Shown: positions 1 to 6,375 of the stretch, in pieces | Numbering within the stretch: the stretch's first letter is position 1 | Layout of the letters: every line of letters begins with the position of its first letter | Assembly: GCA_021151615.1 (NCBI GenBank) | Contig: JAGKXA010000234.1 | Span: forward strand, 1-6,450 | Length of the DNA stretch: 6,450 bases | From: Cellvibrionaceae bacterium | Lineage (GTDB): Bacteria > Pseudomonadota > Gammaproteobacteria > Pseudomonadales > Cellvibrionaceae | Reading direction: 5' to 3' | Program-made: the position numbers and the translations under genes | The notes under the pieces: generated by a model | The model's database searches: none | What the model saw: the letters and a program-made list of their open reading frames with translations, nothing else | Told to the model about the DNA's origin: nothing

Positions 1-894
1 AAAACTATCAGCATTGATTACCAAGGAAAAATTGCAGCAGCGGAAGTGGTGGTTGCCAGCAAACTGGAATCCAAAAATTACGACTTCAGCATCGCGCGTC
101 TTTTTCCACCGGCCAAGCCTTTCCTGGCCGAAAAGTCCGATGCTGCACCTTTGGCGGCAACTAGTCTGTCGGCACTGGAGAAAGAATCGCCACCTAACGA
201 TGTTGTCTACCCCTATCAGTCACCCAAACAGACCATTGCGGCTGGGCCGGCGTTAATCGCACTGAATGAATTGAATCTCAGTGGGCAACAATTTTCGTTG
301 ATGGCAGATATTTATACGCGCAGTAATCATCCATTGGCCGGGCAGTTGAGCGCGGTGCGTATGGTGATTAGCGAGATTGAGGATTCTTCAGGCAACTTGC
401 ACGAAGTTAATCACCAGGCGCCGATTGCAATGGAGCACATGGGGGGCAGTTGGGTGAATGGCAAATTTGAACCTGATCCGGCCAAGCCCTGGTTGCGTGG
501 GCAACTGGAGTTGCGCGAGCGCCCACTGGTGCAGGGCGATGTGGCAGCGCTCTGGGGCAAGTTGGTATTTTTGGCAGCGGAAGATCCTATATCGGTCAAG
601 GTGCCTTTCCAGTTTGGTATGCAATGGAACAGCAATGATGGCAACTTGAAGTTGCGTCGTTGGGAAGCCGGGCGCTTAATTTTTGATGTAGAGGGCAACT
701 TTCCTGAGCTTATGTCGGTAAGGGCCCTGGATGACATGGGGGTGGTTGTGAGCCAGCCAGCGGAATTGCGTACCAGCTTTGGGAAAAACACTATTGAGCT
801 GGACATAAAACAAGTTCCCGAAACTATCGAGTTCAATATTCCTCGCACCCAAAATCGCAAAGAGTTCCCACTGGAAATTCGCGTGTTGCAATAA
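1..894 (+). CDS. Unrecognised, probably exported beta-rich protein, 5' end outside the window
   Basis: The reading frame is open from base 1 (codons AAA ACT ATC AGC ATT) to a TAA at 892-894, giving 297 visible residues. The gene therefore starts upstream of the window, and the GTG at 46 is an internal valine codon. I recognise no family. Visible residues 1-80 contain a Pro/Ala/Ser-rich, linker-like stretch. After that the chain alternates short hydrophobic strands with polar turns and ends in a strand-rich segment, which suggests Ig-like or similar beta-sandwich domains. There is no cysteine, no membrane segment and no catalytic motif in the visible part. Export is inferred from this composition and from the neighbour, because any signal peptide would lie outside the window. 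The gene ends 29 bases before the deacetylase gene on the same strand, so the two are probably co-transcribed, and this protein may act with the deacetylase in the envelope. Confidence 0.8.
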   Translation, partial: KTISIDYQGKIAAAEVVVASKLESKNYDFSIARLFPPAKPFLAEKSDAAPLAATSLSALEKESPPNDVVYPYQSPKQTIAAGPALIALNELNLSGQQFSLMADIYTRSNHPLAGQLSAVRMVISEIEDSSGNLHEVNHQAPIAMEHMGGSWVNGKFEPDPAKPWLRGQLELRERPLVQGDVAALWGKLVFLAAEDPISVKVPFQFGMQWNSNDGNLKLRRWEAGRLIFDVEGNFPELMSVRALDDMGVVVSQPAELRTSFGKNTIELDIKQVPETIEFNIPRTQNRKEFPLEIRVLQ

Positions 895-915
895 GTGTGA
901 GACAACAAGATTAAC

Positions 916-919
916 GGAG
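916..919 (+). promoter_or_regulatory. Shine-Dalgarno site of the deacetylase gene, start ambiguous
   Basis: A GGAG motif precedes two in-frame GTG codons, at 924 and at 930. It lies 4 bases before the first and 10 bases before the second, so spacing does not decide clearly between them. The choice changes the protein by only two residues (Met-Arg-Val-Lys versus Met-Lys). There is no ATG near the start of this frame, so a GTG start is likely either way. Confidence 0.55.
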
Positions 920-923
920 TGGT

Positions 924-1991
924 GTGCGCGTGAAAGTTCGCTGGTGGTTGTTGATTGCAGCCTGTTGGTGTTTGCCAATAAATGCTGCTGTCGTTGTGCT
1001 TTACCACCATGTGAGCGATAGCACACCCAAATCCACTAGTATTAGTCCAGCGGCGTTTGAAGCGCAGATGGATTATCTTGAGCAACATAACTTCAAGATC
1101 GTACCTCTGCCTGAGTTGGTTGAAAAACTGCGCAAGGGCGAGTCTCTGCCGGATAAAACCGTCGCCATCAGTTTTGACGACTCCTACGCAAGTGTGTATG
1201 AATCTGCTTTTCCTCGCTTAAAAAAACGCGGCTGGCCATTTACCTTTTTTGTAAATACCGATTCAGTGGGCGAATCCAAACTATTTGTCAGTTGGGAGCA
1301 ACTGCGTGAAATGGCAACGTACGGCGCTACTATTGCCAATCACACCAGCACCCACACGCATCTGCCGCGCAATAATCCTGGCGAAAACCAAAGCGATTAT
1401 CGCGCGCGCATTCGTGCAGATATTGAAAAAGCCCAGCAAAAAATAAAACAGGAAATTGGCGAGGCCCCCATGATGCTTGCTTACCCATTTGGTGAAGACG
1501 ATATTGATGTGCAGCGCATTGCCAAAAAGCTGGGTTATATCGCGTTTGGCCAGCAATCCGGCGCGCTCTACGAAAAGGGCGATTTGCAAGCGGTGCCGCG
1601 TTTTCCCTTCGGTGGCAGTTTTACCGAGCTCGACGATTTTATTATGAAGGTCAACACTAAGCCCATGCCCACCAGTGCAGTCAGTTTTTTTGCCAACAAG
1701 CAAAAGGAACTGGAAAGCCTGACTGTGCGAGCTGGCGATAAGCCTTGGTTGGTGTTGAAACTGAGTGACACGAGTTTATTGAAAAAAATAAATTGTTTTG
1801 CCACCGGGCAGGGGCCGATTAGGGTTGAAGTGATTGATCAGCAAGTCTGGGTACAGGCAAAGCAACCGTTGAACACCGGGCGCACACGTTATAACTGCAC
1901 AGCGTATTCAGGAGAAAAAGGCCGCTTCTATTGGTACACGCAACAATGGCTGGCAACCGATAAAAAGGGAGACTGGACTTACAAGGATTAA
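924..1991 (+). CDS. Exported polysaccharide deacetylase, CE4/NodB fold, PgaB-like
   Basis: This 355-residue protein probably removes acetyl groups from an N-acetylated or O-acetylated polysaccharide by metal-dependent hydrolysis. Residues 23-69 (VLYHHV, then a Ser/Pro-rich turn and an FEAQMDYL helix) match the N-terminal region of the PgaB/IcaB-like branch. Motif 1 is ISFDDS with Asp85 and Asp86, and motif 2 is NHTSTH with His140 and His144; together they supply the Asp-His-His metal site. AYPFG at 186-190 and PRFPFGG at 225-231 follow as later conserved loops. Residues 250-355 form an additional beta-rich tail with two cysteines (291, 325) that could form a disulphide. The N-terminus is a short signal sequence. 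Cleavage near Ala21/Ala22 is plausible, but IAAC at 11-14 also fits a lipobox, so the protein could be a lipoprotein. No pgaA, pgaC or pgaD gene is nearby, so the substrate is unknown. GTG start (924 or 930). Confidence 0.9.
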   Translation: MRVKVRWWLLIAACWCLPINAAVVVLYHHVSDSTPKSTSISPAAFEAQMDYLEQHNFKIVPLPELVEKLRKGESLPDKTVAISFDDSYASVYESAFPRLKKRGWPFTFFVNTDSVGESKLFVSWEQLREMATYGATIANHTSTHTHLPRNNPGENQSDYRARIRADIEKAQQKIKQEIGEAPMMLAYPFGEDDIDVQRIAKKLGYIAFGQQSGALYEKGDLQAVPRFPFGGSFTELDDFIMKVNTKPMPTSAVSFFANKQKELESLTVRAGDKPWLVLKLSDTSLLKKINCFATGQGPIRVEVIDQQVWVQAKQPLNTGRTRYNCTAYSGEKGRFYWYTQQWLATDKKGDWTYKD

Positions 1992-2003
1992 GCGATTGTT
2001 TCG

Positions 2004-2645
2004 CTATCCGGCTGCTATTCCATGCTCCAGCCACTCAATAATCTCCTGCCATTGCAGTAAATCTTTTTGCACATGGCGGGCAGGTAAATCAAAAATAGAA
2101 ATCCCACTCTCCATTGCGCGAATATAATTTTGCGAATCGCGCAGGGTTCCAATCAATGGGATTTGTACCCTTTGCAAAAAATCCATGAGTTCCTGATGAA
2201 AACGTAAATGTGCGCGGGTGCGATTGGCAATCATGCCGGCGCGAATGTTTTTGTCTAAAAGACCTGAGCGATAAAGTTGCATTAAAAAACGCAGCCCTGC
2301 TTTGATATCCACCGGCGACGGTAGAATCGGAATTAACAGCAGGCAAATTTGCCCTTCGCCCAGTGCGGGTGAAGTGGCGGTCGGTTGCCAACCTGCAGGC
2401 ATATCCTGAATAACTATTGCGTCAAGAATATCCGCTTGAAAATAATCCGCAGTATTCTGTGTTACCAATTCAATGGCAGAGCAGTTGGCAGGACGCGATG
2501 CATGCCAGTCGGCGGCAGATTTTTGCGGGTCTCGATCAATTAAAATTGTAGGAATTTGCTGATTGGCAAAGTGGCAAGCAATGTTGGTGGCGATACTGGT
2601 TTTGCCGCAGCCTCCTTTGGGGTTTGCTACCAGAATAGTGGGCAT
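2004..2645 (-). CDS. Orphan ParA/MinD-family P-loop ATPase
   Basis: This 213-residue cytoplasmic protein is a compact deviant-Walker-A ATPase. PKGGCGKTS at residues 9-17 contains the signature Lys10 and the P-loop Lys15. DRDPQKSAADW at 37-47 is the usual Walker A'-type DxDPQ segment, and DAIVIQDMP at 75-83 supplies the Walker B aspartate (Asp81). Family members dimerise on ATP and position plasmids, chromosomes, chemoreceptors or protein complexes. The length fits the small ParA branch without an N-terminal DNA-binding domain. No parB, centromere-like array or other partner is visible beside it, so it is probably not a classical partition locus and its cargo is unknown. The start is ATG, preceded by GGAGGAG at a rather long spacing of 11 bases. 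The gene is convergent with the deacetylase gene and separated from the upstream operon by a strong terminator, so it should have its own promoter. Confidence 0.9.
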   Translation of the reverse strand: MPTILVANPKGGCGKTSIATNIACHFANQQIPTILIDRDPQKSAADWHASRPANCSAIELVTQNTADYFQADILDAIVIQDMPAGWQPTATSPALGEGQICLLLIPILPSPVDIKAGLRFLMQLYRSGLLDKNIRAGMIANRTRAHLRFHQELMDFLQRVQIPLIGTLRDSQNYIRAMESGISIFDLPARHVQKDLLQWQEIIEWLEHGIAAG

Positions 2646-2656
2646 GGTGAACTGAG

Positions 2657-2663
2657 CTCCTCC
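2657..2663 (-). promoter_or_regulatory. Strong Shine-Dalgarno site of the ParA gene, long spacing
   Basis: On the - strand the sequence reads GGAGGAG, followed by 11 bases and then the ATG at 2645-2643. The match to the anti-Shine-Dalgarno is very good but the spacing is longer than the usual 5-9 bases. No alternative in-frame start lies closer, so the ATG stands. Confidence 0.6.
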
Positions 2664-2730
2664 GTGGATGCTGTAGTTGCTGATGTAGTCTAATGTGTGA
2701 ATCGAGCCTGGCTATAAGCCTATCTTATCT

Positions 2731-2750
2731 GTCTGAATTTGTTTGAATTT
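2731..2750. repeat. Two tandem 10-base repeats, helically phased, in the ParA upstream region
   Basis: GTCTGAATTT at 2731-2740 is followed directly by GTTTGAATTT at 2741-2750, a 9 of 10 match with a period of one DNA turn. The pair lies about 86 bases upstream of the ParA start codon and 8 bases from the terminator stem. It could be a protein-binding site or an UP-like AT-rich element, or it could be chance in an AT-rich stretch. Confidence 0.35.
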
Positions 2751-2758
2751 CGCTGCAA

Positions 2759-2800
2759 ATAAAAATGGACGGAATCCATCCGGATTCCGTCCATTTTTAT
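2759..2800 (-). terminator. Perfect 19-bp stem-loop, intrinsic terminator of the CBM2-DUF1592/DUF1552 operon
   Basis: Bases 2759-2777 and 2782-2800 are exact reverse complements around the 4-base loop ATCC. The stem core (GGACGGAATCC) is flanked by an A-run on the left and a T-run on the right, so on either strand the hairpin ends in a U-tract. On the - strand it follows the DUF1552 stop codon by 19 bases, which makes it the natural end of that operon and insulates the downstream ParA gene. It is symmetric and could also stop transcription on the + strand, for example read-through from the deacetylase unit into the operon's antisense strand. Confidence 0.9.
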
Positions 2801-2819
2801 CGCTCAGTTTCGGTCACTA

Positions 2820-4061
2820 TTAGACGACAACTCCAGTGATGGGGCCCGCAGTGCTATAGGTGGGAATTTTTCCATAAACCCCCATGGCCTGTACCACTGT
2901 GTCGAGCACCCGCGAATGCGTATACCCGGGGACAACCTGGCCTCTGCGAATTGAACTACCTCCACCGGCAAACATGAAGGGCGCATTTGACCCGGTGTTA
3001 TCGCTGGTATTTCCCATATTCGTAACCTGAACAACCAGTGTGGAGTCCAATAACGGTACGCCATTAATGTCTGTTGTGGTTTTTAATTGCTGAATTAAAT
3101 AGGCCAGGCGCGCGGAGAAATAGGCACGAAACGCGCTGTACTCACGCATGGTGGGGTACGCATTTGCAGCTTGCGAGAGTGGGTAATCAAAATCTGTTAC
3201 AAGGAAGTTCTCCTCATCATTACCCATAAGCATGGTAACTACATGTGTCAATCCGCATTTGATCGCAGTAATGGCATTGTTGGCTTGCATTTCCCACAGT
3301 TGCGTAAATTTTTTACCATCATTTGGGTTGATGGCAATGTCTGGCCAAACCACTTGCTGCAGGTCACAGCCTGGAGTGTAGCCGGTACTGTATAAATCTC
3401 CCTGCAGTTGCTGGAGTGCACTTTCATTCGCTTGCAAACGCGTATTGGCAAAACTTCCCAACTGTAGTTGCAACTGTTGCACAGCTTTCAAATTTATTTC
3501 CAATTGTTTGTATTGCTCTTCTGTGCTGACGGACGAGCGCTGTAATGTGAGCATTATTTCAAACGCTTGTCGTGGATCAGTGATTACGTCATACGATCTG
3601 TTCCATTGGTTTACGGCTGATATCGTCTGCCCTTGTGACAGAACTCCGAGGCGTATGGATGAAAATAAAGTATTCCCGCCCAATAGATCACCTAATGCCA
3701 GATCGATAGTTTTTGGGGCGGTAAATGCCCCCAGGGATGTTTGCGGTAATCCATGGCCCGCGTATCCGCCCATGTCCGTTTGGGAAAAGAATACACATTC
3801 CTGCTTTACGGGTTCCAGTGGAGCAGAGCTTGGTCCTAATTGTAATGTCGATGTTGGAGTAAAGGTGCCGGGTGGCGCCCCACCGGGGATGAACACAAAA
3901 ATGACATTTTTAACGGGAGTTACTGCGCTTGCTGCACTACTTAAACCCGCTCCTGCTGTTAACAACCCTGCATTTATCAACGGCGCTGAGGCTGCGCCAC
4001 TGGCCATCATTTTTAATAACTGACGACGATTATTTTTAACAATTTTTTCTTGGCTTTTCAT
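2820..4061 (-). CDS. Tat-exported DUF1552-family protein
   Basis: This 413-residue protein resembles the DUF1552 family (related in layout to DUF1501 proteins), whose biochemical role is not established. Residues 1-46 are a twin-arginine signal: NNRRQLLK at 10-17, a weakly hydrophobic Ala/Gly-rich stretch, and a probable cleavage site after Ala-Ser-Ala at 44-46. The mature part opens with a strand and PGGAPPGTFTP (59-69), where the family usually has PNG-type residues before W-T-P. GYAGHG follows near 99-104. The middle has a Gln/Leu-rich helix, and the C-terminus has LLDSTLVVQVTNMGN (about 337-351) and FAGGGSSIRRGQ (about 364-375), a recurring end of this family. The protein probably folds and matures in the cytoplasm before export. 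The start is ATG, with AGGAAGG 8 bases upstream (4070-4076). It lies 39 bases downstream of the CBM2-DUF1592 gene in one operon, and this pairing of families supports the assignment. Confidence 0.82.
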   Translation of the reverse strand: MKSQEKIVKNNRRQLLKMMASGAASAPLINAGLLTAGAGLSSAASAVTPVKNVIFVFIPGGAPPGTFTPTSTLQLGPSSAPLEPVKQECVFFSQTDMGGYAGHGLPQTSLGAFTAPKTIDLALGDLLGGNTLFSSIRLGVLSQGQTISAVNQWNRSYDVITDPRQAFEIMLTLQRSSVSTEEQYKQLEINLKAVQQLQLQLGSFANTRLQANESALQQLQGDLYSTGYTPGCDLQQVVWPDIAINPNDGKKFTQLWEMQANNAITAIKCGLTHVVTMLMGNDEENFLVTDFDYPLSQAANAYPTMREYSAFRAYFSARLAYLIQQLKTTTDINGVPLLDSTLVVQVTNMGNTSDNTGSNAPFMFAGGGSSIRRGQVVPGYTHSRVLDTVVQAMGVYGKIPTYSTAGPITGVVV

Positions 4062-4100
4062 AATTCAAACCTTCCTGAGTCACAAATATGAGCGTGAAAA

Positions 4101-6362
4101 TTATTGGCTGCGATCTTTGCGGTAGCGTGCAGCGTGCAAGCTACCCAGACGTTTTAACATGGCGCGTGCACTCATGCCGTTGCTGGTCATAGCATAATCC
4201 AGACGCTCTTTTTCACAGGCGTAATCTGTTTGCTCCGCAGAGGACAAGCTGAGCGCACCGGGTTTGGTTGGGTCAAAGGTTTTTGTTCCCGTGCCAAAGG
4301 CTGCGCGGAAATTGTGCTCAATAAAACAGTAGCGGGTGGCATCCAGGGTTGAGAGTTTTTGCGCGAGGTCTTGAGCATTGTTGAACGCAAGCGTAATACC
4401 GTCGCTTGCGCTAGTAACACCGGTTAAAACGCCCGCTGAATTCACCGGATTGCCGGAAGCATCGAGGGAAATTTTATTACTGGCGGAATTCAGGTTTTGA
4501 TAAGCAAAGCCAACTTGCCAGAACGGATTATCGCGCAGGGGGCCTGCATCCAGGGTGGTAGTGCCGTACACATCCTGACATAACACGCGATTGCGAATCG
4601 CCAGTGCAAGATCCTGCGGCACTGGTTGTTGATAATCGCTTTTGCTTGCTAAAAATGCACCGCTGGTTAGCAAGCCACCTTGGCGGATGTGGGAGGGGTA
4701 ATTGGTTTTGGCGAATTTATCGGTATTAACATAAACGCTACCCAATTTATAAAAATTAAATAACGTCTCATTGATAATGCTGTAATTGCTGGCAAACAGT
4801 GTGCTAAAGGAAGCAGCGCCATCCAGTACAACATGATTGAACACTTCACTCATTTCGATGGGTAGTGATTTATCAACCGTATCCGTAAATGCTTCCCCGA
4901 AAAGTGCGGGAGCAGTTTTATTACTGACTTTTTCAGTACCCAACCAGTGCTCGGCAAATTTACCAAAATGTGCGCGTGCACCGGCTTTGTTTAACAGGCG
5001 ATCTACTTGTGCCTCAATTTGTGAGTCGCTGGCAAGTGCACCATTTTTGGCAGCGTTTAACAAATCAGCATCCGGAGTGCTCCCGGTAAAGGTAAATGCC
5101 AGGAAGGATGCCAACTCATAGGGCGTAAGGACATAGGCATCGCTATCGATGGGTTGCGCAGGCAAGGAGGTAGACGTGTTTCCTGCGCGAATGGCACTCA
5201 CCGCCACACCAGTCTCCTGACGATATAAAAATTGCGGAGATGATAGGGCTGTACGCAATGCAGTCCCAAGCGTAGCTGTGAGTTGTTCGCTAGTGGTGGC
5301 GCCAGCAAACAGTGCGGTGTATTGCTCAATTTCCATTGCGTTCGCCGGGCGACGGAAAATTCGGGTCAAACTTTCTGTAGTAAATTTGTCCGCACATTGC
5401 TGCACGGTTAAACCGGAGCAATTAATTAGCCCACTGAAGTTAGTTGTTGCTGCTTTAGTAACTACATTGGCGGCGAGTCTGCCAAAGTTACCCTGTACAT
5501 ATCGATTAATTGTTTCCTGAGTATTGTTATCAAAACCGTTAATGTTGGTATTGGCTAAAAACAAATCCAGATTGCTGGCAGGCAAATCCGTTAGCAGGTT
5601 AACACCTAGCAAATCACGCACACTGTTGATGTATTCGTCGCGCGTGAGTACACGCAACAAGCGCGGGCCATAGGTGATATTGCCGCTGCAATTGGCCAGC
5701 ACGGGCGTTGAGGATGAGCTGGATGAATAGTGGCTGGAAGAATAGCTGCTGCTCGAACGCGAGCTGTTGGATGAGCGTGAGCTGCCACCCAACGAGCTCC
5801 TTGATGCGCAGGCAGCGCTGTCGCCCACATTCTGTGAGTTGCAGGAAAAGCTGCTGATAGAGCTTGACTGCTTGCTAGAAGCGAGCGACGAGTTCGATGA
5901 GCTCGAAACACTTGTGCGCGATGAGCTGGCCATACTGGTGGAACTTTTGCTGCTGGAAACACTGGAAGAGGTTTTGCCAACACACTTAACACCGTCCAGC
6001 GAAAACTCGGCAGGCTTTACCAGGCTGGTTCCGCTTGGCATGGAAATGTTAAAGCCAAAGTTAGTCGTTTGGTTAGTGCTCAGGTTGCCGTTCCAACTGG
6101 CATTTTTTACTCGCACTGCCTGACCTGCCTGCGTATAGCTGCCGTTCCACAGCTGCGAAATTTTTTCCGCATTTGAGAAATTCCACGCAAGTTCCCAGGT
6201 GGTTTTGGGGCTCCCCAGATTGGTGATATCCACACTCAAGGTGGCGCCGGTGCCCCAGTTACTATTGACGGTGTATTTGATCTCGCACTGTGCCTGCACG
6301 TTGATGGTGTAAGTCATCAACATGCCTGCTGCAGACAAGAGCGATAAATTTTTTAAATTCAC
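4101..6362 (-). CDS. Secreted CBM2 / Ser-linker / DUF1587-1595-1592-1588-1585 protein
   Basis: This is a 753-residue exported protein. Residues 1-24 are a Sec signal peptide (cleavage near Val-Gln-Ala), 26-127 a CBM2 cellulose-binding module, 131-219 a serine-rich linker, and 225-753 the region shared with planctomycete-type DUF1592 proteins. In that region RLLRVLTRDEYINSVRDLLG (234-253) fits DUF1587, and TRIFRRPANAMEIEQY (333-348) with SSPQFLYR (374-381) fits DUF1595. LTPYELASFLAFTFTGSTPD (412-431) through FAEHWLG (469-475) fits DUF1592, RQGGLLTSGAFLA (560-572) fits DUF1588, and the C-terminal part fits DUF1585. No enzymatic activity is established for these domains. The N-terminal cytochrome-like domain seen in many relatives is absent, replaced by CBM2, and no CxxCH occurs anywhere. 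Cys26 is not a lipobox cysteine, since Gln25 precedes it. The GTG start at 6362-6360 is set by AAGGAG 7 bases upstream. First gene of an operon with the DUF1552 gene. Confidence 0.88.
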   Translation of the reverse strand: MNLKNLSLLSAAGMLMTYTINVQAQCEIKYTVNSNWGTGATLSVDITNLGSPKTTWELAWNFSNAEKISQLWNGSYTQAGQAVRVKNASWNGNLSTNQTTNFGFNISMPSGTSLVKPAEFSLDGVKCVGKTSSSVSSSKSSTSMASSSRTSVSSSSNSSLASSKQSSSISSFSCNSQNVGDSAACASRSSLGGSSRSSNSSRSSSSYSSSHYSSSSSSTPVLANCSGNITYGPRLLRVLTRDEYINSVRDLLGVNLLTDLPASNLDLFLANTNINGFDNNTQETINRYVQGNFGRLAANVVTKAATTNFSGLINCSGLTVQQCADKFTTESLTRIFRRPANAMEIEQYTALFAGATTSEQLTATLGTALRTALSSPQFLYRQETGVAVSAIRAGNTSTSLPAQPIDSDAYVLTPYELASFLAFTFTGSTPDADLLNAAKNGALASDSQIEAQVDRLLNKAGARAHFGKFAEHWLGTEKVSNKTAPALFGEAFTDTVDKSLPIEMSEVFNHVVLDGAASFSTLFASNYSIINETLFNFYKLGSVYVNTDKFAKTNYPSHIRQGGLLTSGAFLASKSDYQQPVPQDLALAIRNRVLCQDVYGTTTLDAGPLRDNPFWQVGFAYQNLNSASNKISLDASGNPVNSAGVLTGVTSASDGITLAFNNAQDLAQKLSTLDATRYCFIEHNFRAAFGTGTKTFDPTKPGALSLSSAEQTDYACEKERLDYAMTSNGMSARAMLKRLGSLHAARYRKDRSQ
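5706..5972 (-). other. Serine-rich interdomain linker with an embedded two-cysteine island
   Basis: This segment encodes residues 131-219 of the CBM2-DUF1592 protein. More than half of them are Ser, with scattered Thr, Arg, Lys and Ala, and the stretch ends in STP. Long poly-serine linkers between CBMs and catalytic domains are characteristic of Cellvibrio-group secreted enzymes. Serine codons are mixed, so this is not a simple slippage tract. Near the middle (172-186) the run is broken by a short non-serine segment with Cys174 and Cys185, which could close a small disulphide loop. The antisense open frames over this stretch are by-products of the composition. Confidence 0.85.
5979..6290 (-). 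other. CBM2 (CBM2a-like) cellulose-binding module
   Basis: This segment encodes residues 25-128. It begins with CEIKYTVNSNWGTG and ends with FSLDGVKC, so Cys26 and Cys127 would form the terminal disulphide typical of the family. Trp36, Trp72 and Trp90 are spaced 36 and 18 residues apart, as in the three-tryptophan flat face that binds crystalline cellulose in CBM2a. Conserved inner residues such as ITN, WELAWNF and the NFGFN strand are also present. From family knowledge, the module should anchor the protein to cellulose outside the cell. Confidence 0.92.
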
Positions 6363-6369
6363 GATTAAG

Positions 6370-6375
6370 CTCCTT
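6370..6375 (-). promoter_or_regulatory. Shine-Dalgarno site that fixes the GTG start of the CBM2-DUF1592 gene
   Basis: The - strand reads AAGGAG, followed by 7 bases and then GTG at 6362-6360. The next in-frame ATG (residue 14) falls inside the hydrophobic signal sequence, would remove the charged n-region, and has no comparable site. The GTG is therefore the start. Confidence 0.85.

Noticed and set aside
411..1088. Long open frame on the - strand opposite the first two + strand genes (225 codons)
   Set aside because: It spans the end of one gene and the start of another in antisense, has no family-like motif and a basic, low-quality composition. The + strand frames carry recognisable protein features.
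1991..2005. Small hairpin AGCGA-TTGTT-TCGCT between the convergent stop codons, as a terminator
   Set aside because: The stem is only 5 bp with an AT-containing arm and there is no T-run on either strand. It may contribute, but I would not call it an intrinsic terminator.
2701..2725. GGCT-ATA-AGCC inverted repeat (2710-2720) as an operator for the ParA gene
   Set aside because: The arms are only 4 bases, which is expected by chance, and no clear promoter elements could be placed around it.
3445..4023. 192-codon open frame on the + strand within the DUF1552 gene
   Set aside because: It lies entirely antisense to a well-supported Tat-exported protein, and its translation shows no domain or export signal of its own.
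5706..5972. Serine-rich DNA as a tandem repeat or CRISPR-like array
   Set aside because: There is no fixed period and no identical repeat units. The codons are mixed and the pattern is explained by a protein linker.
5767..6123. Acidic Leu/Glu-rich 118-codon open frame on the + strand
   Set aside because: The Leu/Glu/Asp richness is the antisense reading of the Ser-rich linker and the CBM2 end, so it is a compositional shadow.
6285..6290. Cys26 of the CBM2 protein as a lipoprotein attachment site
   Set aside because: The preceding residues are Val-Gln-Ala-Gln, so the -1 position is Gln, which does not fit a lipobox. Cys26 is the first cysteine of the CBM2 disulphide.
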